A stretch of DNA of 64,000 bases from Zopfochytrium polystomum (taxonomy: Eukaryota; Chytridiomycota; Chytridiomycetes; Chytridiales; Chytridiaceae). The notes beneath the pieces are model-generated. The model saw nothing but the letters and a program-made list of their open reading frames with translations, did not search any database and was not told the DNA's origin. The translations under genes were made by a program, and so were the position numbers. Shown in pieces: positions 55,876-64,000 of this stretch; positions within the stretch are counted from its first letter, which is position 1, and every line of letters starts with the position of its first letter. The stretch spans positions 186,001 through 250,000 of the forward strand of contig JAIVFJ010000050.1 of the NCBI GenBank assembly GCA_025765615.1, written 5' to 3'.

Positions 55876-57102
55876 CTATGTAAGCCCGTTTTCCTTCAAC
55901 CACTTTCGCGCTGCTGACCGATGACCCAACTTTTTCGCCACCGAGGCCGTAAACTTGAGCTCCAAGCCGCTCTCTTTCCACCATCGCAGCGCCGAAACGT
56001 TCCCACTTAGCAAAGCGCAGTTCAGCGACTTTTCATTGTACTCCGTGTTCAGGTCGCTCGACTTCTAGAGTTGCAGCACATCCAGTCTTCCCTCGGCGCT
56101 AGCTTGGATCAAATGATGCTCGTGCACAACGGCTGGCCAGCCGCTCCCGCTCCACCACTGAAGAACAGCTGGATTAAGATTCCAGTAATCCTTCAACGTG
56201 TAGCACACATCCAAGCCACTGACTTTCCACCACTGCAGGCTGGCAAGGTTCCCCACCCTACATGCAGAATCTACCGCAGAATCGATGTGGGTCAGTTTCA
56301 GGCCGCTCGACCTCCACCAGTCCAAAACAGCCAAGTTCCCGTTTACGCTTGCATAAACCAGTCCTCCTCCGCAACGCATGTCCAGCCCGCTTCGTTTCCA
56401 CCACTCCAGCACCTCAACGGAGCTGACGTTATCCAGATCGTTTGCCCCACCCCGAAGGAGCAGCTTGCTGTCCTTCCACCATTGAAGGACATTGATGCGA
56501 TTGTTGGAGCTTGCATACGCAATGGCGCGTTCGAACTTGAGGGGTAGCCCACTGTCTTTCCACTACTGCAGGACCGGCACATGACCAGCCTTGCTAGCGT
56601 CGTCCAACGCCATGCTCGTGTAATGCAGAGGCCATCCACTGTCCTTGTACCATTGCAGCACTGCCACGTTGCCGTGTTTGGAAGCCAAGTTCAAAGGGTT
56701 CCCCAGGGGGAGCGGCCTCGTCGGGAAATAGAGCCCGCTTTCTTTCCACCACTGCAAAACGCGTAAATCGCCGTTTGCGCAAGCGGCGCAGATGCCGTCG
56801 TAAGAGTGTAGCGAGAAGCGCGGTTTCAGGTTCTTGAGCTTGCAGTAGGCAAGGAGCCGGTCGAGCAGCTGGTCGCTGCCGATCGAGGCGGCGCGATCGA
56901 ATTCGTTCTGGAATCGGTCGCGGATGGTGCGGAAGGCGGCCGCTTGGAGCATAGGGAGGACGAAGAGGGTGGCGAGGACAAAGCGGTCGTGAGGAGAGTC
57001 GACGTAGCGAGCGACGGTCTCCACTGCGTGCTGTGGAATCCGCGGGGCGAGAGGTGCTGTTGGGTGACTCGGCATGGGCGGCGCGGGTGGGGTGGTGGGC
57101 AT
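55876..57102 (-). pseudogene. WWKDSGL repeat gene with two TGG-to-TAG stops
   Basis: A full-length relative of the gene at 26166, in one open frame from ATG 57102 (or 57075) to a stop at 55876 except for two internal TAG codons. The first falls in the repeat core LQ(W)WKDSGL at about 56563-56565; the second in LQL(W)KSSDL at about 56067-56069. In paralogues both positions are TGG. No frameshift was found. F-box-like N-terminus [17 protein letters not shown], ten repeats, cap ARKWLKENGLT. Its 5' end is only about 70-100 bp from the divergent cis-prenyltransferase start, so they share a promoter region. Confidence 0.8.
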
Positions 57103-57174
57103 GGTGTCTGGGGTGGAAACTTGACACCGCACCTTGTCACGATCGCCTCATCACCATCGCACACCTCGTCATCA

Positions 57175-58359
57175 ATGTGGGACCCCATCGCCGCAGCCGC
57201 CGACCGGCTGTCGGCGCTCGCCCGCTCCTCGCTGCTGACCGCGCTCCCGCTGCTGGGGCCGATCCCGTCGCACGTCGCCTTCATCATGGACGGAAACCGC
57301 CGCTTCGCGCGCGCAAAGAACGAGCTCGTCCTCAAGGGCCACGAGTCCGGCTTCACGGCGCTCGAGGCGACCCTCGATTGGTGCCTGACCCTCGGCGTCA
57401 AGACAGTCAGCGTCTACGCGTTCAGCATCGAGAACTTTAACAGGAACAAGGCGGAAGTCGACGGCCTCATGGACTTGGCGCGGAGGAAGTTTGAGGAGTT
57501 TGCGACAAAGAGGTGGGGGGTTCTGGGAGTGGTGGATCTAAAACGATCGCGCGTTAAAACCTTTACACGATGGCCGATCCGGCGACGATCGCACCGAACA
57601 GCGCCATCATCGAGAAGCACGGAATAGCCGTGCGCGTAATCGGAAAGACGGAGCTCCTACCGCCAGAGGTACAGCTGGCCGCGTCTCGCGCTGTCCTCAT
57701 GACCCGCCACAACAACCGGTAAATCCACTCAACACTAGCAACCCCCGATCGATCGTATTGAAGTAATACTGCCTCGCTTTCAAAAAAAACCCAGCGCCGT
57801 CCTCAACATCTGCATGCCCTACACCTCCCGCGCCGAGATCACCGAAGCCCTCTCTGCCTCCCTCAACCTTCCCGCAACGCTCTCAACATCCCTCATTACC
57901 CCCGACCTCCTCGCCGCGCTGCTCCAAACGCAGCCTTCCCCGCCGCCCGACCTCCTCGTCCGCACGAGCGGCGAGACGCGTCTGTCCGACTTTCTGCTGT
58001 GGCAAGCGTCAGAGGACTGCGACGTCTGGTTTGTCGACCGGCTGTGGCCTGAGTTTAACGTGTGGGACTTTTTGCCGGCCGTGCTGTGGTACCAGGTGAA
58101 GGTGTTTTCGGGAGGGAAGAGGGAACGAGGAGGAGAAGGAGAAGGGCAAGTTGATGTAGTTTCCAGAGCGGTTAGCTTGGCAAGGTCGCGAATGGAAGAG
58201 GGCAATACTAGAACTGTGGATGGGGACGCGGAAACCAGAGACGTGAGAGAGCTTGCAGAGTTCGTTGAGAAGATCTGGCGTGAAAGAGAGCAGGCTGCAG
58301 TGAGGCTTGCTGTGGAGGCCGGTTACTCCAATTCATCAAACGCGGTGGGGCGGAATTGA
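57175..58359 (+). CDS. cis-prenyltransferase (dehydrodolichyl diphosphate synthase)
   Basis: Exons 57175-57512, 57602-57718, 57795-58359; 339 aa. Family motifs in order: [12 protein letters not shown] (catalytic Asp about 39), [44 protein letters not shown], and [19 protein letters not shown], followed by [13 protein letters not shown]. This is the Rer2/DHDDS/UppS family, which extends farnesyl diphosphate with isopentenyl diphosphate at the ER to make the dolichol backbone for protein glycosylation. The C-terminal tail of about 80 aa is charged and lacks the RxG motif of the NgBR/Nus1 partner subunit, so it is the catalytic subunit. Intron 1 has a weak GTGGGG donor but keeps the frame. Confidence 0.93.
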
Positions 58360-59496
58360 AGTTGATAAACACTGCTGTATGTCTATTTGAAAGCCCGCCC
58401 TTGCGAACGACTCGCATACACGTTTGTCATCTCGGTTGAGAACGCCAAGGACTGTCCACACGGATAAGGAAAAAAAAATAAGAAAGAAAAAAAAGTGGCT
58501 GACCAACACCGAGCGTGAATGGCGGAGTGTGGCCGCCGATAGACAATTTGGGGAGTTGGTGCTCGCGTCGCTGGCAGGCCTGAAAGCAAGGGCAAACTGC
58601 GCGTACCGATAAGACCTTATGACTGAACTTTGGCGGGCCAGATCTCACTGTCTCATTGGCCAAAGTGAATTTCTGCTCACTGTCGATGCATTTTCCCCTC
58701 TCCATCTACCCGCCTCCGAAGGTTACGCTGAGTGATCGCCGCAAACACCGCAAAATATGGCACACTGTGACGCCCGGCAAGTCCGTTGCGAGCCCCGCCA
58801 CGCCCGTGCACCGCGCCAATCAGCCCGGCGCACCACCAAGCCGTGCATCCATAGCACGTCGACGATATGCACTTGATCTCACTTTTTCTCCTGGGACTCG
58901 GGCGAACGATAGGGAAGCTCTCTCGCCGGCGCCTGCAGTGCCATTATCAAGGAGAGCGGGGGCAGCCCTTTGGGAGCCTCGCTTTTCCGACTCGAAGAGG
59001 CGACGTGACTCAATCTCCTCGCAGATCTCCAGAGCTGCAGCCCTCCTACCCGTCGACCCTTAAACTGGCACCTCGGCCGACCTCGCGAGCTGCCGATCTT
59101 CCACAAGAACGGACAGGAAGGACTGACGAATACGCTTGCGGCTGCGACGGGTAACCACCGTGTTGCATATACAAATTCACTCTTTACATCACCAAAAGCA
59201 AGACCCATCTTCCGTGCCGCTCGAGCCTGCGTGCGTTCCGACACAATGTCTGGTTGCCGACGACAGCGCGTTTACTTGGATGTTCTGATGAAAAAGCAAA
59301 CTCTGCTGGTCCGCGGAGCCTGTGGGTCCTCGCATGTCGACGAAAAAGTTCACCTTCTCTGGTTGGGCCCTTGCGCTGCTTTCTTGCGCTGAGAGGGCAG
59401 CTAAGGCGATGTGCGCAGTTTCTTCTAGCTGTCAAATTATTTCGAAAATTCTTGTCCCCTCACCGCTCCCGGTTCACGCACTACCTTGTTCCAACA
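58360..59496. other. intergenic stretch
   Basis: No gene supported. Contains an A-rich run at about 58470-58495 and GC-rich DNA with unconserved open frames on both strands (for example 58656-59063). Confidence 0.45.
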
Positions 59497-60616
59497 ATGC
59501 ACTCGGGAGGCGACGATGCAGAGATCCACTTTCAGTCCGGGTTGAAGCTCGGTGAAAACACGAACGACCCCGTCTGTAAGTGCTCTTGACCATGCTGAAG
59601 GGAAAATGACAAAGCGTACGCTCGCCTTTCACCGAACTCCTTGCCTGTCACAAGCCGCCGTCACCGCAATCGTCTCGGACCTCGGGATCAGCAGCGACAC
59701 GATCGCCGACTACAGCTGCATGGTGGCTGCCCTCGCCCGCGCCGAGGAAGCAGAACGACCCGACGGCATCCTCAACGATACCTTCGCGCGACCTTTGCTC
59801 GGCGACAGCGGCGCCGCGATGGGCCGCATCATGCTCCGCGACAACATGAGCGCCGAAGTCCAAATGTCGATCGTGCGCCACCGGCTCTTTGACGACGCGA
59901 TCGCCGCCGCGCCGCTGGCCGTCGCGCAGGCCGTGATCCTCGGCGCGGGCCTCGACTCGCGCGGGTACCGGCTCCCGCGGATGGCCGCGTGCCGCCGCGT
60001 GTTTGAGGTTGACGGCAACGCGGCGATCGCAGCATACAAGGCGCGGCGGCTGGCAGTTCTTGCCGCCGCGCCCCTCGCCGCCCACCACCACGTCGTTGTC
60101 GCGGACCTCGCCGGGGACGAGTGGCACCGGGAGCTCGTGCGGCTCGGCTTCGACCCCTTGGTGGCGACCGTCTGGGTCGCAGAGGGGCTCCTTCCGTACC
60201 TATCGGCCACCGTGGAGGAGCGCGTGCTGGATACAATCGACCGACTGTCTGCGCCCGGCAGCCAGATCCTCGGCGACAGGTGGGGCACGGGGCAGTTCAA
60301 GGTCGGCGCGGTGGCGGGCGCCGGGCGGGAGCTGGAGTGGACGCTTTCGAATTCGGACGAGAAGCGGAGGGCGTTTGGGGAGATGGTGGGGTGGAAAGGG
60401 GAGGCGCTGTTGGTGCGAGACGAGGAGGCGGTGTACTCGGGAACCAAATGGGACGAGATGGTATTTGCGCGCTTTAAAGTGGCAAAGGAGGCGGTGGTGG
60501 TTGGTCCATGGGTGATGGAGCAGTTTACGAAGGTGGTGAGTGCAAACACGGCGAAAGAAGCGACGGCAGGAGCTGAAAGCGAAGTGGAAGGCGTCAGCCA
60601 CGGTATTCTGAGTTGA
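59497..60616 (+). CDS. LCM-family SAM-dependent methyltransferase
   Basis: Exons 59497-59575 and 59655-60616 (79-bp intron, GTAAGT donor, CACAAG acceptor), 346 aa. An alternative start at 59606 would read through the intron. Motifs: TFARPLLGDSG, SIVRHRLFDDAI, the SAM-binding loop AVILGAGLDSRGYRLP, FEVDGNAAIAAYKARR, and TVWVAEGLLPYLSATVEERV. This is the PF04072-type group (leucine carboxyl methyltransferase relatives, common in actinobacteria and fungi), usually small-molecule O-methyltransferases rather than true PP2A methyltransferase. Substrate unknown. The end after TKVVS is low-complexity. Confidence 0.85.
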
Positions 60617-61056
60617 AAGATGGGCTTTAACAATCTTGAAAAGTTCCACATGTTTGTGTTCTAGATACAAAAAAAAGAGGGGAGCTTCGCATCCCGAGAT
60701 TTATTTTGAATGAGCCAGATCGGCACCGTTTTATTGAAGTAATAAAGAAACAAGATGGTGCTTTTGTTGTACAACCATATGTGGCCGATCGGTGGTGGAA
60801 TAACCTTGCAAAAGAAAGAAAAGAAAAAAAAAGGAAGTGAAAAAAAGGAGCTTTGCTGCTCTATCCCAAATACCATTTGTTCGACAGACTTAAACGTCGG
60901 TGGGGCAGAGGACGAAACAACAATTCTTATTTCTATCAATGGGCACATTTAGGGAGTCAGTAATTGATGCTTACGACCTTGTAATTACGCATGCAAATCA
61001 TTGCAGCAAGAACGCAAAAATAATACGATGCCACAGGAATACACTAAAACCTACTG
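60617..61056. other. intergenic AT-rich stretch
   Basis: AT-rich with A-runs at 60830-60850. No gene seen. Confidence 0.5.
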
Positions 61057-61400
61057 ATGCCGTCGACGGATCGCGGCGAGCAAGGGCTAACGTGGGACGG
61101 GCTGTCCGTGGGCGAGTGGCAGTGCGTCGCGTTTGTGCGGGTGCTGCACTGGCGGCCGCGGCTGGTGCTGATCCACAAGCGTCCCAGCTCGGTGGAAGCT
61201 GCGATGGAGAGCAGGATGTGGGCAGCGTTATTTGAGGGGGCCGCGGCCGCGGGGACGACAGGGTTGTCTGGAACGACAACGGTTGTGGCGGTGTCGCACC
61301 GCGACGTTCCGGGGTTTGTGAAGACGGAGGACTTCGGCGGGGGGCGGAGGCGGACGCGCTACGGGTGCGATGAAATAGATAACCACGAGCGCCTCACAAG
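61057..61400 (+). pseudogene. ABC transporter nucleotide-binding-domain relic
   Basis: The frame reads LSVGEWQCVAFVRVLHWRP, then RLVLIHKRPSSVEAAMESRM and TTVVAVSHRDVPGF. The order signature (LSxGE-Q), Walker B and H-loop is that of the C-terminal half of an ABC domain, closest in style to the peroxisomal ABCD/half-transporter group (LSPGEQQRLAFARVL...). The Walker B Asp-Glu is replaced by His-Lys, and Walker A and membrane parts are missing. Non-functional relic, with a SINE inserted at its end. Confidence 0.65.
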
Positions 61401-61673
61401 AGCCTAGCTGGGAAAGCATGGGGGGTCTGGGTATCTGTCACTCAAGGGCCCAGGGTTCAAGTCATGACGCCAGCTGTTGAAGGCAACAAGAAAGAGTATG
61501 GTCTTGAATCATAAGGAGTGGTGTGGTGGAGATGCCTGACGACCCTGTAAGTCTGTAGTGCATGGGGTGGGTTTGCCGAGGTGATACCTGGATGTAGTCT
61601 ATAACGGTTCACCATTGGTGGCGCTTTCTCTTCCCGTTGGCCCTTTGGGGCTGGAACAATATAAAAAAAAAAA
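61398..61673 (+). mobile_element. tRNA-derived SINE
   Basis: About 276 bp flanked by a 25-bp direct duplication (61373-61397 and 61674-61698; two transitions between copies). A box-like TAGCTGGGAAAG at 61405 and a near-perfect B box GGTTCAAGTC at 61454-61463 have the spacing of a tRNA gene (about 49 bases between starts). The tRNA-like head is followed by an unrelated body, and the 3' end is an A-run (61662-61676). These are the marks of a Pol III-transcribed element mobilised by a LINE. Confidence 0.75.
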
Positions 61674-61747
61674 AAATAGATAATCACGAGCACCTCACGC
61701 GAGCAAGCACTATTTTTGTTCCACACTGGAGGAAATTTCGCCTCTGC

Positions 61748-61890
61748 TGTTTGTCTGTCTGTCTCTCTCCTCTCGCTCCCCTCTCCTCTGTCCGTTTGCC
61801 TGACTGTCTGTCTGTGTGTGTGTGTTTGTCTGTCTATCTCTCTCTTCCTTTCTCTCTCTCTCTCTCTCTAGCTCTCTCGCTCTCTTCTTC
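61748..61890. repeat. CT/GT-rich pyrimidine tract
   Basis: CTGT and (CT)n repeats ending about 50 bases before the UNG start codon; part of its promoter or leader. Confidence 0.85.
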
Positions 61891-61937
61891 TTACTTGTCC
61901 TTGTCAAAACCCCGAACCAAAACCAAACCAAACCAGA

Positions 61938-63446
61938 ATGGCTCGGACGAAGCAGGTTGCCCGCAAGAATCGCAAGCGCGGGGCCGCCGCCCTCGACGAC
62001 GATAACAACCACGACGATGCCAGCGCTGCTGCCACTGCCGCCACTGCCGCCGCCGAGGGCGCCAGCAGCATAGACGTCGATCCCCCCAGCGACGGCGCGA
62101 AAAGGGTCCGCATGTCCGGCGGCAACGACGACGATAACGGCCAGGCAAAGTCGGACACGACAACGGCCCTGGCCGGCGCGACCTACGCCGACGAGACCGT
62201 CTCCATGCCTACGTCGAAAGGCGGTTCAAAGCCCACCAGTGGAAAGGTGGGGAAGTGCAGGGAGGCTGTGACGGGGTCATCCGCATGATTGCGTCGGCCG
62301 AGTGTGCGGCTGTTTTGTTGGGTTCTGACTTTCTGTAGCCTCCCGCAGCAAAATCGTCCAAAGCGCCCTTAAGTTCAAACAGCAGCCTGCACTCTTTCTT
62401 CAAGCCGATCGATGCCCCTGCCACGTCGAGCAGCAGTCAGAGGAAGCCCCTTTCAGCAGAAGCCTCGGAGCTCCTCAAGCTCGAGCTCGCAAACATGGGG
62501 GCAGACTGGCTGGACGCGTTCCTTCCAGAGATGCAGAAGCCGTATTTTTTGCAGGTAAGTGGTGTCATGGGCGGGTTTTATTCGCGTTACCGTGAAGCAC
62601 TGACGACTGTCGTTCTTTTTGCCGGCAGATCAAGCGGAACTTGGAAAAGGAGCGCCTGACGAACCAGGTGTTTCCGGCGGCGGAAGAGATCTACTCATTC
62701 ACAAAGTACCCGCTGGCAGACATCAAAGTTGTCATCTTGGGACAAGGTGCGGAATCGCGAAGCGTCTTTGCCCAAATTACGACTAACCAACTCTTCAATG
62801 AAGATCCCTACCACGACGTTGGCCAGGCTCATGGTACAGATTGCCCAGTCGTCCTCCATTGACTGTTTCGACTTACTCCTCACCGCTTTGGTTTTGCCGG
62901 TTGAAGGTCTTTGTTTCTCGGTGAAGAAAGGTGTGAAGGTACCGCCGTCGCTCGTCAACATTTACAAGGAAATCAAGGACGAGTACCCTGACTTTGGGAT
63001 CCCCCAACATGGCTTCTTGGAGGGATGGAGCAAACAAGGTGAGCAGCGTCTGCATGCCCTTTCCCTTTCGTGATTTGAGGATTTCATCCATTTAACTCCT
63101 TCTCACCGCTCATACGGCAGGCGTGCTCCTTCTCAACGCGACGCTTACCGTGCGCGCGCACAACGCCAACTCGCATTCCAAGTGGGGCTGGTCGACGTTC
63201 ACCGATGCTATTATCAGCCACATCAGCCGCAACTCGCGCGCGGGGGTTGTGTTCATCCTGTGGGGCGGGAACGCGCGGAAAAAAGTGTCGCTTATCGACA
63301 AGAAGAAGCACTGCGTGCTCGAATCGGCCCATCCGTCACCGCTGTCGGCACATAACGGATTCTTTGGTTGCGGGCACTTTAAAAAGGCGAACGAGTACTT
63401 GGAGAGGACGGGGAGGGAGGCAATTGAGTGGGGAAGACTGGAGTGA
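61938..63446 (+). CDS. ung1: uracil-DNA glycosylase
   Basis: Six exons: 61938-62246, 62339-62554, 62629-62746, 62804-62833 (30 bp), 62907-63038, 63121-63446; phases close and give 376 aa. The N-terminus ([15 protein letters not shown]) is basic, suiting a nuclear or mitochondrial signal. A PIP-like box [10 protein letters not shown] at about 118-127 suggests PCNA binding. The catalytic domain has [17 protein letters not shown] (Asp in the water-activating loop), [52 protein letters not shown] and the HPSPLSA loop with the catalytic His. It removes uracil from DNA in base-excision repair. The DPYHD motif is encoded almost wholly by the 30-bp exon. Confidence 0.96.
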
Positions 63447-63520
63447 GCGGAAGCTTTGGTTGGGACTTTCTCAGACAATTTCAATGTCTCGTTGCTTTCT
63501 TTGCCATCCTTTTCTTATTG

Positions 63521-64000
63521 ATGGTTCTGCTCCTTTCCCTGCCGATCGCGCAAAAGGAGAAGGGAAAGCGCAAACCTGTTGCGGGGTTGCTTTCTGCCCA
63601 ACGCCGCCTCGACGATGGCCACGAAGTGAAGCTCGATTCCCACTCGTGTGGCTTGCTCACCACGCCCACTTCTTGGAAGATCCGCACAACAAAGCATTCA
63701 GGACACCGGCTACTGGCGATCGCGACTCCCCGATCGAGCAGCGGAGAACAACGGCAAAAGTCGATGCACCAGAACCGAAGACGTCCCACCCGAAAGGACG
63801 CCGCTGTCCAGCTCCTCGTTGTGGGAAACCCCGGCGCAGTCGCTGACCGCCGCCCGCCGCCGACGGAACGGCTTAACGTGCATCCACCGCCGGTTTGGAC
63901 GATCCCACCTCAGCTTCCACCGCCGTATCCTCCGCTCCTCTTGTTCGACGACGGCCGCGGCGCCGAGCGGGCGCTCCGCTCCGAGGTGAAGCACTATTTC
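63521..64000 (+). CDS. open frame running off the right edge, uncertain
   Basis: An ATG at 63521 opens a frame with no stop to the window end (160 codons). It starts MVLLLSLPIAQKEKGKRKP, with further hydrophobic codons upstream in frame, and later has a Pro-rich stretch (PPPVWTIPPQLPPPYPP). No family recognised. It begins only 75 bp after the UNG stop codon; GC-rich DNA often gives such frames by chance, and a minus-strand frame overlaps. Confidence 0.25.
   Translation, partial: MVLLLSLPIAQKEKGKRKPVAGLLSAQRRLDDGHEVKLDSHSCGLLTTPTSWKIRTTKHSGHRLLAIATPRSSSGEQRQKSMHQNRRRPTRKDAAVQLLVVGNPGAVADRRPPPTERLNVHPPPVWTIPPQLPPPYPPLLLFDDGRGAERALRSEVKHYF

Noticed and set aside
55876..57102. TAG reassigned to tryptophan in this organism
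   Set aside because: Many genes in the window terminate at TAG (for example 33127 and 45531) without readthrough homology, and tryptophan is TGG elsewhere. Two nonsense mutations are simpler.
59648..60651. Long antisense open frames across the LCM methyltransferase
   Set aside because: Shadows of GC-rich codon use. The plus strand carries the conserved SAM motifs. The same applies to antisense frames over the UNG, arrestin-like and FkbM genes.
63481..63789. 102-aa minus-strand frame after UNG
   Set aside because: No homology, and it overlaps a plus-strand open frame of similar quality. Neither can be preferred with confidence.

Overview
The window is nuclear DNA from a small-genome eukaryote. 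Protein-coding genes are split by short GT-AG introns (about 50-120 bases, many with GTRAGT donors and CTAAC/CTGAC-like branch points). Coding exons are GC- and CpG-rich, and genes are 0.5-2.5 kb apart. The best guess is a chytrid-type (zoosporic) fungus. Reasons are the intron style, a Tf1/sushi-type chromovirus, a large family of ankyrin-like 'WWKDSGL' repeat proteins, a fungal-type Bud20 and PTM1-like gene, and an RGS protein of R7 (animal-like) layout. The species cannot be fixed from the sequence alone.

Layout: 0.7-3.1 kb holds two WWKDSGL-repeat genes, the second frameshifted. 4.5-9.7 kb holds two duplicated FkbM-family methyltransferase genes, each preceded by a decayed fragment of the same unknown gene. 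A third FkbM gene lies at 17.6-18.8 kb, followed by a third fragment. Between them are an eIF3g-like RRM fragment (10.6-11.0 kb), an SPFH/band-7 gene carrying a frameshift (11.5-13.3 kb) and a minus-strand LINE relic (15.6-16.8 kb). A complete, very young Ty3/gypsy chromovirus (20.36-25.58 kb; LTRs that look identical, 5-bp target duplication GGTGA) interrupts the region.

25.6-32.5 kb is again WWKDSGL territory (two intact copies, one wreck) plus an unassigned minus-strand locus. A run of housekeeping and signalling genes follows: Bud20/ZNF593-like zinc finger, an F-box protein, a PTM1/TMEM87-type Golgi 7-TM protein (11 exons), an RGS protein with DEP, DHEX-like, GGL and RGS parts (8 exons), and two tandem-duplicated arrestin-like genes (43.6-48.0 kb).

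48.2-57.1 kb mixes four broken WWKDSGL loci with a secreted subtilisin (51.0-53.8 kb) and a ferric-reductase/NADPH-oxidase-like pseudogene. The right end carries a cis-prenyltransferase (dolichol synthesis), an LCM-type methyltransferase, an ABC-transporter relic struck by a tRNA-derived SINE, and uracil-DNA glycosylase.

The most notable biology is: (1) the WWKDSGL family, with nine loci of which only three are intact, apparently in rapid birth and death; (2) the retroelement, in which a self-priming start, a CCCAAAC slippery site with a well-formed pseudoknot, and near-total CpG avoidance can all be read directly; (3) the GGL-containing RGS protein; (4) mosaic ancestry between exons of the three FkbM genes; (5) a tRNA-like SINE. 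Exon joins were worked out by eye from frames and splice signals and have not been tested against transcripts.
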